From the NCBI GenBank assembly GCA_963824595.1, contig CAWGPY010000001.1, positions 602,445 to 666,444 on the forward strand: 64,000 nt of DNA, given 5' to 3'. Below the pieces are notes generated by a model, which saw only the letters and a program-made list of their open reading frames with translations, made no database searches and was not told where the DNA came from. This document shows, piece by piece, positions 36,730 to 44,528 of the stretch. Position 1 is the first letter of the stretch. Each line of letters opens with the position of its first letter. The DNA is from Cybelea sp963824595. Its GTDB lineage: Bacteria > Vulcanimicrobiota > Vulcanimicrobiia > Vulcanimicrobiales > Vulcanimicrobiaceae. The position numbers and the translations under genes were made by a program.

Positions 36730-37695
36730 ATGCGCGAACAGACCGTCGGCATCGGAGGCCTGCGGCTCGACGCCGGCGTTGACGTTCCGTCGGCGCAGCA
36801 GCGCGTCACGATCTACGGCACGCCGCGCGCCGACGGATCGAACGTGGTGCTGGTTGAGCACGCGCTGACCGGCTCGGGACGGGCGGCCGAGTGGTGGCCG
36901 GGCATCGTGGGCGCCGAGGCGCTCTTCGATCCGGGCAGTTGGTGCGTCGTGGGAATCAACGCGCTCGGCGGATGCTACGGCTCCACGACTCCCGCCGCGG
37001 GCGGTTTCGACCGCGTGAGCGTGCGCGACATCGTGCGGGCCGAGATGCTGGCGCTGTCGCAGCTCGGCATCGAGCACATCGCCGTCGCGATCGGCGGATC
37101 GCTCGGCGGGATGCGCGCGCTGCAATGGGCGGTCGACGCGCCGGACCGCGTGCGGTGCGCGGTCGTGGTCGGCGCGCACGATCACCACAGCGCGATGGGC
37201 GTCGCGCTCAACGCGCTGCAGCGCGAGGCGCTCGCGCTCGATCCAGCGCGCGGCCTGCGGCTGGCGCGCAAGATTGCGATGCTCACCTACAAGAGCGAAG
37301 AGTTGTTCAACGCGCGGCACGGACGCCGGCGCGATCGCTTCGGAAAGGCGGGCTTCGACGTCGAGGGTTACCTCGAGCATCAGGCCGACGCGTTCGAGAC
37401 GCGCATGGATGCGGCGAGTTACGCGGCGCTGACGCACGCAATGGATTCCTTCGACGTGCGCGACGCGCACGCCACGCCGCCGGCGCCGAAGCTGATATTC
37501 GTCGGAATCGGTTCCGATTGGCTTTTCCGGCCGCAGGACGTCCGCGCCGCGGCACGTCGGTTGGCGCGACAGGGATTCGACGCGCGCTATCTCGAGCTAC
37601 GCAGCGAACACGGTCACGATGCGTTCTTGGCGGAGCCGCGGGCGCTGCGCGCGCTGCTCGAACCGGAGCTTAAGACAAGAACGGCACGTTCGTGA
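36730..37695 (+). CDS. metX: Homoserine O-acetyltransferase (MetX family)
   Basis: A 321-residue alpha/beta hydrolase. It has EHALTGSGRAAEWW, NALGGCYGST, the nucleophile elbow GGSLGGM (Ser124), Asp263 in GIGSDWLF and His296 in SEHGHDAFL, a full triad. It acylates homoserine for methionine synthesis and fits the upstream homoserine dehydrogenase. It is shorter than most MetX proteins (about 370-380), lacking part of the region after GSTTP. Acetyl versus succinyl specificity cannot be read here. The next gene overlaps by GTGA. Confidence 0.9.
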   Translation: MREQTVGIGGLRLDAGVDVPSAQQRVTIYGTPRADGSNVVLVEHALTGSGRAAEWWPGIVGAEALFDPGSWCVVGINALGGCYGSTTPAAGGFDRVSVRDIVRAEMLALSQLGIEHIAVAIGGSLGGMRALQWAVDAPDRVRCAVVVGAHDHHSAMGVALNALQREALALDPARGLRLARKIAMLTYKSEELFNARHGRRRDRFGKAGFDVEGYLEHQADAFETRMDAASYAALTHAMDSFDVRDAHATPPAPKLIFVGIGSDWLFRPQDVRAAARRLARQGFDARYLELRSEHGHDAFLAEPRALRALLEPELKTRTARS

Positions 37696-38207
37696 ACGAT
37701 CGCATCATAGAAACCGAGCGGCTCGTGTTGCGCCGATGGCGCGACGGCGACGCCGCCGCGGCCGCGCCGATCTACGCAAAGCCCGAGGTCATGCGGTACA
37801 TTCCTGGGGGCGTATGGGACCTCGCGCGAACCACGGCGATCGTCGAGCGACTGCGCGCGCGCGAGCGGGAGAACGGCTACGGCATCTATCCGGTCGTGCT
37901 CAAGGCGTCGGGTTTGACGATCGGCCACGCCGGGTTGGGTCCGCTCGAGGACACCGGCGAGGTCGAGGTCGCCTACGTGCTCGACTCGCCGCACTGGCGA
38001 AAGGGCCTCGCGACCGAGGCGGCGCGCGCGATCGTCGCCTACGGCTTTGCCGCGGCCGGTCTGGAGCGCATCGTCGCGGTCGCGTTTCCCGAGAACGAGG
38101 GATCGATCGGAGTGATGAAGCGCTGTGGGATGACGCTCGTCGGCCCGGCGCGCCACTTCGGCTACGACCTGATCAAGTACGAGATCGTGCGGCCCGAGCG
38201 GCACTAG
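37692..38207 (+). CDS. RimJ/RimL-type GNAT acetyltransferase
   Basis: A 171-residue protein starting IIETERLVLRRWRDGD, the standard N-terminus of RimJ/L-type acetyltransferases. HWRKGLATEAARAIVAYGF is the acetyl-CoA loop and helix, and FPENEGSIGVMKRCGM the conserved end. It acts on protein N-termini or small amines. GTG 37692 overlaps the MetX stop by 4 bp. No link to methionine is implied. Confidence 0.87.
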   Translation: MNDRIIETERLVLRRWRDGDAAAAAPIYAKPEVMRYIPGGVWDLARTTAIVERLRARERENGYGIYPVVLKASGLTIGHAGLGPLEDTGEVEVAYVLDSPHWRKGLATEAARAIVAYGFAAAGLERIVAVAFPENEGSIGVMKRCGMTLVGPARHFGYDLIKYEIVRPERH

Positions 38208-38208
38208 T

Positions 38209-38325
38209 TTGAAGGGGCCGCCCTCCATCTTCGTGCTCGACGCGCGCAAACGCAAGCAGAACCCGAAGCAGGTCGTCACCGGAGCGTACCTGGCGCTTCC
38301 GATCGGAGTCGCGCTCGGCCCCTAG
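38209..38325 (+). CDS. Possible 38-residue basic membrane peptide
   Basis: A short TTG-started ORF two bases after the GNAT stop. It encodes a charged segment (LDARKRKQNPKQ) followed by a hydrophobic run (VVTGAYLALPIGVALGP), like a tiny membrane-anchored protein. There is no strong ribosome-binding site, and the codon usage resembles neighbouring genes. It could also be chance. Confidence 0.25.
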   Translation: MKGPPSIFVLDARKRKQNPKQVVTGAYLALPIGVALGP

Positions 38326-38474
38326 CGCCGTACGCCGTCAGCGCACAATGGACGCTTAAGCGGACGCGTGGCGGCCCTCGGCGCTGCCTGCTAGGCTGCC
38401 AAGGGCCGGGGCCGAGAGCTTTGCTCCATCAGGGCTCTGGCCACTGCGCCTTCTTACCCAGCCGGGCTGGGAAC

Positions 38475-39779
38475 CTACACGTCCGGCGCGATCGAGTAGA
38501 TCGTGCCGTCGTTGTGTGCGCCGCCGCCCTCGGTAGTGCCGTACAGCACGCCGTTTGCTTCGGTTAATCCGGGACTCGCTCCGCAGCCGTCGGCCCCGCC
38601 CTTGAAGGCATAGAGAACGGTCACTTTGCCCGATGGCGTTACCGCGAACACCGACCCGCACCGATAGAAACCTCCACCCTCGGCCGTTCCGTACATGGTG
38701 TTACCGACGACGATCAAACCGTTCGGAAAGGAGCCGGCGTCTCCGTCGCTGGTGAAGTTGTAAATCACCTTTTCGTGGCCGGTGGGCGTCATCTCGAAGA
38801 CGGTTCCGCAGCCGTAACCCGAACCGGTGAGAGCGCAGTTCGACCGTCCTCCACTGAAGGTCGTGCCGTAGAATTTGCGTTTGAACGCCACCAGGCCGCT
38901 GTCGGGGAGTGCGCCGTCGTAAACGGAACGGCCGAATCGGTAGAGGATCTTCACGCTCCCCGACGGCGTCATTATAAAAGCGGATCCGCACCCGTAGCTA
39001 AACGGGCACGCCGTTCCGCCGCCGCCACTCGTCGTACCGTAGAAGTTGCCGCCGAGCTCCAAGAGTCCGCCCTGCGGGGTTCCGCCGTTTTTGCCGCCTT
39101 TGAATGTGTAGAGGATCGTCACCGCTCCCGACTTGAGCTTGAAAAGCAATCCGCAGCCCTTGGAGTTCATGAAGGCGCATTTGCCGGTGCCGCCGCCGCC
39201 CGCCTCGCCGTAGAACGCTCCGTTCGCTCGCGCCAGCGGCGCGTCGGGCTGGCTGCCTCGCGCGCCTCCCGGAAAGCGGTACAGCACGCGTTCCTTGCCG
39301 GTGGTCGCGATCCCAACGATCGTACCGCAGCCCTTCACGTGCCCGTCCTTGCAACCCGAGCCCCCGCCGAGGACCGTCGGGCCGACGAGATCCCGACTCG
39401 GCGCGAGCACGAGCGGTCCGCCCGGCGCCTCTCCGTCGCGGCCGCTCGTAAAAACGTGGAGAACCTGCTCGTGTCCCGACTCGTTCAAAGCGTACGCGGT
39501 TCCGCAGCCGTTGACGAAGGCGCACCCGCCGTCGCCGCCGAGGACGGTGGTTCCGTAGAGCACGCCGCCGGCGAGGATCGGCGGAGTTGCGGGATAAGCG
39601 CCGTCGCTTCCGCCGGCGAACGAATAGAGCACGGTCTCCACCGCGAGCGGTTGCGAGCGGTTCGGGGGCAGCATGGCGCTCGGAAAGTTGCGCGCGGGTT
39701 GCGAAGCGGAACACCCTGCCGCCAATGCGGCGGCCGCGCAGCCGGTGAGCGCATAGCGGCGAAAGTCCCAACGTTCCAT
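38475..39779 (-). CDS. GloVer-type tandem-repeat lipoprotein, copy 2
   Basis: A 434-residue lipoprotein (lipobox AAGC, Cys23) made of about nine repeats with YGTTxxGG and LYxFxGGxDGxxP signatures. GAGGAG precedes the ATG at 39779; an in-frame start 54 bp upstream would add a non-leader extension. The repeats contain Cys pairs (for example GGGSGCKDGHVKGCGT), suggesting disulfides. Ligand unknown. Related to 8216-9478. Confidence 0.88.
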   Translation of the reverse strand: MERWDFRRYALTGCAAAALAAGCSASQPARNFPSAMLPPNRSQPLAVETVLYSFAGGSDGAYPATPPILAGGVLYGTTVLGGDGGCAFVNGCGTAYALNESGHEQVLHVFTSGRDGEAPGGPLVLAPSRDLVGPTVLGGGSGCKDGHVKGCGTIVGIATTGKERVLYRFPGGARGSQPDAPLARANGAFYGEAGGGGTGKCAFMNSKGCGLLFKLKSGAVTILYTFKGGKNGGTPQGGLLELGGNFYGTTSGGGGTACPFSYGCGSAFIMTPSGSVKILYRFGRSVYDGALPDSGLVAFKRKFYGTTFSGGRSNCALTGSGYGCGTVFEMTPTGHEKVIYNFTSDGDAGSFPNGLIVVGNTMYGTAEGGGFYRCGSVFAVTPSGKVTVLYAFKGGADGCGASPGLTEANGVLYGTTEGGGAHNDGTIYSIAPDV

Positions 39780-39871
39780 CGGCTCTCCTCGCGTCGCGAA
39801 GGTCGGCGCTGCGCCTACTTTTTCGGCGCGCACGCCTCAATCACCGCCTTTTTGGAGGTTCGACTAAACGG

Positions 39872-40498
39872 CTACCAATGGAACGGACCCTTTGCGTGGG
39901 GCACGAGCCAGACGATCAGATCCCACTGCGTCGGAAACTCGAAGATCGTCGCGATGTAACTCGCGTCCGGCACTCGGCCGAGGTCTTCGATGATCTTGGG
40001 CGAGGGCGACTTGAGGTTGCCGCCGGCGCCGGTGAAGTCTTTGTCCCAGACCCACTGGTCGTAGATCATCTTGCCGTCCGGTTTCTTGATCACGAAGTGC
40101 ACGTGCCCGTTGAACTCGTACCACCGGCCGGGATTGATTCCCCATAGTTGCGGCCGCGGCTCGCCGTTGGGACGCGGCACGGAGAAGTCGGCGCCCATCA
40201 GGTTTCCGCTCGTGTCGTACCATAACTGGCTCGGATGCGTGGGGTCCGCGGTCCACTGCCGATTGGCGTAGCTGATCGCGCCGGTTTCGTCGGGGCTCGT
40301 GTAACGCACGTAGCCGGCCTTCTCCGCGTCGGTCGCGTGCGGGAAGCGCGCCATAAGGTCGGCCTTCACCGAGTTGACGAACTGCTGTTCACTGGCGGAA
40401 GGCGGCCCGGTATACGTCGGGTCTTCGTCGGCCGGCGCCGGAGCGAACGAGGACGCGCAAAAAAGCGCCAGCAGGGCTGCCGTGAGGGAAACTTTCAT
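39872..40498 (-). CDS. Secreted protein of unknown function
   Basis: A 208-residue protein with a Sec leader (MKVSLTAALLALFCASSFAPAPA). The mature part starts with a helix (SEQQFVNSVKADLMARFPHATDAEKAGY), then a Trp-rich strand region: YANRQWTADP, QLWGINPGRWYEFNGHVHFV, MIYDQWVWDKDF. The start at 40498 puts the leader at the N-terminus. Family not recognised; the Trp/Tyr-rich barrel-like part may bind a hydrophobic ligand. Confidence 0.7.
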   Translation of the reverse strand: MKVSLTAALLALFCASSFAPAPADEDPTYTGPPSASEQQFVNSVKADLMARFPHATDAEKAGYVRYTSPDETGAISYANRQWTADPTHPSQLWYDTSGNLMGADFSVPRPNGEPRPQLWGINPGRWYEFNGHVHFVIKKPDGKMIYDQWVWDKDFTGAGGNLKSPSPKIIEDLGRVPDASYIATIFEFPTQWDLIVWLVPHAKGPFHW

Positions 40499-40654
40499 AA
40501 CCTGTAGGAGCGTGGCAGGGCGGGACGCTGTGACACGGGATAGGCGACGGGACACGGATTCCGCTTCGGTGACCTTAAGGAGTCAAACGGCCCGGGGTTG
40601 GGTAAAGGCGCGTCACCGCCAAGAAGCGGTTACACGCCGGCATAAGGAGATCGC

Positions 40655-40747
40655 ATGTCCACGCCTGGGAATCCGGATCCGAACGACACCGAAGAGAGCC
40701 CCATTCCCGACGACGACGAAGACGACGGCGAAGACGAGCCCGATTGA
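40655..40747 (+). CDS. 30-residue highly acidic protein
   Basis: A short ORF with a strong AAGGAG (40644-40649) five bases before ATG. The product MSTPGNPDPNDTEESPIPDD... has about half Asp/Glu residues and no hydrophobic core. A strong stem-loop follows 23 bp after the stop, so this looks like a complete tiny transcription unit. It could be a disordered chaperone-like or DNA-mimic peptide; the role is unknown. Confidence 0.6.
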   Translation: MSTPGNPDPNDTEESPIPDDDEDDGEDEPD

Positions 40748-40770
40748 AGCGCGATTCACCAACCGAAATC

Positions 40771-40805
40771 GAGAACCGGCGTCGCACGTACCGACGCCGG
40801 TTCTC
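40771..40805 (+). terminator. 14-bp perfect stem-loop after the acidic mini-gene
   Basis: Arms gagaaccggcgtcg (40771-40784) and cgacgccggttctc (40792-40805) with a 7-nt loop, followed by ttata. It probably ends the mini-gene transcript. Confidence 0.7.
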
Positions 40806-40867
40806 TTATAGAAGGAGGGCACACCGTCGGGCGAATAGTTGCGCTCTACCACGGAAAGGAGCGCACG

Positions 40868-43027
40868 ATGCGCCGTTTGCTGCTGATCACTTGGATTGGA
40901 GTTGTCGCGATCGTCGTTCCGGCTTCGGCGGCCACGGCGCCGCCGGCCGCGACCGTCGAGCCGGTGACGGACACCTACTTCGGAACGACGGTCGTCGACC
41001 CGTATCGTTGGATGGAAAAGGGTCCGAGCGATCCGCGCTTCCTCGCTTACCTGCGAGCGCAAAGCACTTACACCGCGTCCGTGCTGGCGCCGCTCGAGCC
41101 GGCCCGCGATGCGCTGCGGGCCAAGCTCTTAGCCCTCTCCGAGGGCGTTGCGCGCATCTCCGACTGGCAGAAGGCCAACGGCGATCTGTTTTTCGAGGAG
41201 CTCGATTCCGCTGCGTCGGTTTCCGTGCTTCGAGTGCAGTCGGGCTCGAACGCACCGCGTACGCTGCTGGATCCGGCGACGTTTGCCACCGCGAACACGC
41301 ACGTCGCGATCGACTATTTCGCTCCGTCGCTCGACGGCGCGTACGTTGCAGTGGGAGCCGCCAAGGCCGGTTCGGAAGACGATACGATCCGCGTCGTCGA
41401 GACTGCGACGGGAAAGCTGTTGCCCGACGCGATCACGCGGACGCAATACGGCGGTCCGTCGTGGCGCGAGGATGGGCGCTCGTTCTACTACAGCCGGCTG
41501 CAGCCGCTCGCACCGGGTGCGTCGCCGGAATCGATCTACGTCAATCAGCGCGTGTATTTGCACGTGCTGGGCACGGACCCGGCGAAGGATCCGGCCGCGT
41601 TCGGACCGGGCGTCGATCCGAGCACCTCCGTGCCGGCCGCCGGCTTCAACGGCATCACGGTCGTCCCCAAGACGCCGTACTTGATCGCGTTTCATAGCGC
41701 GGGAACCACCGACCGCGCGACGATCTATCTCGGTCGCGAAGGCAGCACGAGGTGGGACACGCTCATCAAGCCGTCGGATCATTTGGCGACGAGCGGCTCG
41801 CAGCCGATCGCGGTTCGCGGCGCGAAACTGTTCGCGTTTCTGCAAGACGATCCGAACGGACGCGTGGTCCGATACGACCTGGCGAACCCGTCGGCGCCGC
41901 CGGTCACCGTCGTGGCCTCCAGCGATCGGGTCATCGAGGGCGTGTTCGGGACCGCGGACGGGCTCTACGTCCAGTACCGCGACGGCATCGTGTTCAGCAT
42001 TTCCAAGCTCGACGACGACGGTGCCGTCGTGGGGCAGGTGCCGTTGCCCTATCAAGGCACCATCTATGGCATAGACGCGTCGCCCGTCGAGACGGGATTG
42101 CGTTTCGGCGTCACGTCGTGGATTCGGTCTCCCGCCCTGTTCGCATACGATCCCGCGGCCGGGAGCGTCAACGACACGCACATCATTCCGGTAGATCCCC
42201 TCGCCGTCTCGCGTCTCCGGGTCCGCGAGGTAACGGCGCCGTCGACCGACGGCGCTCAGGTGCCGATCTCGATCATCGTTCGCGACGATGCGGCGCTCGA
42301 CGGCTCGCATCCGGCGCTGTTCGAGGGCTACGGCTCGTATGGAATTCCGACGGACCCGGGCTTCTCGGCAACGATGCTGGAATGGGTGCTTCGCGGCGGG
42401 GTGCTGGCCTACGCTCACGTGCGCGGCGGCGGCGAATACGGCGAACGGTGGCATCTCGCCGGGCAGAAGGCGACCAAACAGCATACGATCGACGACATGA
42501 TCGCCACGGCGCGGTATCTGATCGAACAGAAATACACGTCGCCCAGCCACCTGGCGGTTCGCGGGACGAGCGCGGGCGGAATCGCGGTCGGCGGCGCAAT
42601 CGCGCAGCATCCGGAGCTTTTCGGCGCCGCCGTGGATAACGTCGGCATGACGAATCTCATTCGCTTTCAGCAGACGCAGGGCGGCGCGGCGAACATTCCG
42701 GAGTTCGGCGACGTCACGAACTCGGGAGACTTCAAATACATGTACGCAGTTGACGCATACTCGCATATCAAGGACGGTACGCCGTATCCCGCGGTGATGG
42801 GCGTCACCGGCATCAACGATCCGCGAGTTCCCTCGTGGATGGTCGCCAAGATGATCGCGCGCTTACAGGCGGCGTCGTCGAGCGGAAAGCCGGTGGTTCT
42901 GCGCGTTGACTACGACGCCGGCCACGGCTTCGGCACCAGCCGGACGCAGCTGATGAACGAACGCGCCGACGAATGGACGTTTCTGCTCTGGCAGCTGGGC
43001 GATCCGGAGTTTCAGCCGCACTTGTGA
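40868..43027 (+). CDS. Prolyl oligopeptidase family (S9) serine peptidase
   Basis: A 719-residue exported enzyme (Sec leader ending in ASA-A). The N-terminal VTDTYFGTTVVDPYRWME segment is the S9A hallmark, and residues about 80-440 form the seven-bladed propeller. The C-terminal hydrolase domain has RGGGEYGERWH, nucleophile Ser568 in RGTSAGG, Asp651 in TGINDPRVP and His686 in DAGHGF. Members cut short peptides after proline. AAAGGAG precedes the ATG. Confidence 0.93.
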   Translation: MRRLLLITWIGVVAIVVPASAATAPPAATVEPVTDTYFGTTVVDPYRWMEKGPSDPRFLAYLRAQSTYTASVLAPLEPARDALRAKLLALSEGVARISDWQKANGDLFFEELDSAASVSVLRVQSGSNAPRTLLDPATFATANTHVAIDYFAPSLDGAYVAVGAAKAGSEDDTIRVVETATGKLLPDAITRTQYGGPSWREDGRSFYYSRLQPLAPGASPESIYVNQRVYLHVLGTDPAKDPAAFGPGVDPSTSVPAAGFNGITVVPKTPYLIAFHSAGTTDRATIYLGREGSTRWDTLIKPSDHLATSGSQPIAVRGAKLFAFLQDDPNGRVVRYDLANPSAPPVTVVASSDRVIEGVFGTADGLYVQYRDGIVFSISKLDDDGAVVGQVPLPYQGTIYGIDASPVETGLRFGVTSWIRSPALFAYDPAAGSVNDTHIIPVDPLAVSRLRVREVTAPSTDGAQVPISIIVRDDAALDGSHPALFEGYGSYGIPTDPGFSATMLEWVLRGGVLAYAHVRGGGEYGERWHLAGQKATKQHTIDDMIATARYLIEQKYTSPSHLAVRGTSAGGIAVGGAIAQHPELFGAAVDNVGMTNLIRFQQTQGGAANIPEFGDVTNSGDFKYMYAVDAYSHIKDGTPYPAVMGVTGINDPRVPSWMVAKMIARLQAASSSGKPVVLRVDYDAGHGFGTSRTQLMNERADEWTFLLWQLGDPEFQPHL

Positions 43028-43052
43028 CGAACGATCCGTTCGCGGCCTTTCG

Positions 43053-43541
43053 ATGTTAGGTGTCTTGGTGTTGCCGATCGCGCTCGCGTTCACGGCCGCG
43101 CCCGGCGACCAGTACTTTGGCAAGCTCAAGATGAGCGCCCTTCGGATACGATACGAAACGATGCAGCTCAAGAAGCGGTACGAGAACCACGACCTGCTTC
43201 CCGAACAGGCCGAGCACCTGTTGCTGCTGACCGAGGACGCCTTTCATCAATGGGCCCGCCTCTATCCGAAGGATCCGTGGTTGGCCTCGACCGGCTTTGC
43301 GATAGCCGAGCTCTACACCGAGCTGCCGGGGACGCTCGCTCGCAACCGTGCGGTGACGCTTTTCGTTTTCGTAAAATCGAATTTTCCGGCGTCATCGTAC
43401 GCACATCAGAGCCGGGAAGTACTCCACCGTGGCGTTCCGACGAAGCCCGAGCCGGCGTGGGCGATCGCTACGCCGTCGCCCTCACCGTCGCCGACGCCGA
43501 GCGTCGGACCCTCGCCCGCGCCCTCGCCGACGCCGACTTAG
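43053..43541 (+). CDS. Secreted helical protein with a Pro/Ser tail
   Basis: A 162-residue protein with a short leader (VLVLPIALAFTAAPG). The helical core has RYENHDLLPEQAEHLLLLTEDAFHQWARLYPKDPW, resembling a TPR pair. The last 30 residues are a Pro/Ser/Thr-rich repeat (PSPSPTPSVGPSPAPSPTPT), probably a cell-wall or extracellular linker. The 3' end overlaps the convergent M48 gene by 4 bp. Confidence 0.65.
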   Translation: MLGVLVLPIALAFTAAPGDQYFGKLKMSALRIRYETMQLKKRYENHDLLPEQAEHLLLLTEDAFHQWARLYPKDPWLASTGFAIAELYTELPGTLARNRAVTLFVFVKSNFPASSYAHQSREVLHRGVPTKPEPAWAIATPSPSPSPTPSVGPSPAPSPTPT

Positions 43542-44389
43542 CAGCCCGGATAACAGGGAGGGGGAGGGGGCGGCGGATACTGCGGATACTGCTGCGGATA
43601 CTGCGGATACTGCTGCGGGTATTGCGGTTGGGACGGATATTGCGAATACGGCGAGTATTGACGCTGTGCCGTCTGCAACGGCATCGCCAGCGGGGTTGCG
43701 CTCGCGACGTCGTCGTGGAATCTTCCAAACGTCGCTTTGTGGCTTTGAAATAACGCGACGAGGTTGGCTTCGCGCTGCTCGTCACTCGGATGATCGGCGC
43801 CGCCGTCGCTGCCGACGCCCATCGCTTGACGGTGCTGCCTGAAGTTCCACACCATCCCCCACGGATTGAATCCAGCTTTAGCGCATAGATAGGCGCCGGC
43901 ACGATCCGCGTTCATCTCGGCAGCCCGTTCGTAGGCCGCTGTGTTGGGATCTTGCGATTGACCACCCTGCAGCCCGTGGAAGACGGCGTACACGTCGTGG
44001 TGGATGTCGTGATTGACCTCATGGCAGAGAACGCCCGCGAGCTCGTCTCTATTCTTGAGAAACGACAGCAGCCCGGTCGTCACGTAGACGTTGCCGCCCG
44101 GCATGGACAATGCGTTTGGGGTCTGTTCGTTTAGCAAGATGAAATGAAACGGCGCAAAGTATTGCCGGTTAGCGACAGCCGCGACGGCGTCTCCGACTGG
44201 GTCGAGCGTTCGATAGAGCGGCGACTCCGGCGGGACGATCTCGCCGCGCCGCGCGTACTCCATGTAGCGCTGCCGGCCGACCTCGGTTTCCCAGCTCCTC
44301 TCTTGGGACGACGAGTCGGCCCATGCTGATCCGGGCAGGATGCAGAGGATTGCGGAAAACGCGGCGAGCACTCGCAGAATGGTCAACAT
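43538..44389 (-). CDS. M48-family metallopeptidase with a Tyr/Pro/Gln-rich tail
   Basis: A 283-residue exported protease (leader ILRVLAAFSAILCILPGSAWA). The zinc motif HEVNH is at residues 123-127 and the third ligand Glu159 in EMNAD. The SMPGGNVYVTTGLL stretch before it is the usual M48 loop. The last 45 residues form YPQYPQQYPQYPPPPPP repeats. Known relatives (BepA/YfgC-like) degrade misfolded outer-membrane proteins. The tail could contact peptidoglycan or partners. Confidence 0.88.
   Translation of the reverse strand: MLTILRVLAAFSAILCILPGSAWADSSSQERSWETEVGRQRYMEYARRGEIVPPESPLYRTLDPVGDAVAAVANRQYFAPFHFILLNEQTPNALSMPGGNVYVTTGLLSFLKNRDELAGVLCHEVNHDIHHDVYAVFHGLQGGQSQDPNTAAYERAAEMNADRAGAYLCAKAGFNPWGMVWNFRQHRQAMGVGSDGGADHPSDEQREANLVALFQSHKATFGRFHDDVASATPLAMPLQTAQRQYSPYSQYPSQPQYPQQYPQYPQQYPQYPPPPPPPCYPGC
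43560..43675 (-). repeat. Short tandem repeats coding the YPQ tail
   Basis: Units such as ggatactgctgcggatactgc repeat imperfectly, encoding the PQY/QQY repeats at the C-terminus of the M48 peptidase. Such arrays can vary in length by slippage. Confidence 0.7.
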
Positions 44390-44528
44390 CGCTCAACGCC
44401 CTTCCAGTTTCGCTCGGCGCCGCCCCGCGGAGTTCGCCGTACGACGGCTAAGAGTCGATGAGATTCGAAGGGCTGGAGGTTGTCGCGGCCGCCCAGGGTG
44501 TGGGCGCGCGCCGCGGAAACCTCATCCC

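Noticed and set aside
41129..42766. 545-codon minus-strand open frame
   Set aside because: Antisense to the prolyl oligopeptidase with Arg/Val/Asp composition; shadow.
43560..43675. CRISPR-like repeats
   Set aside because: The repeats are contiguous coding repeats without spacers.
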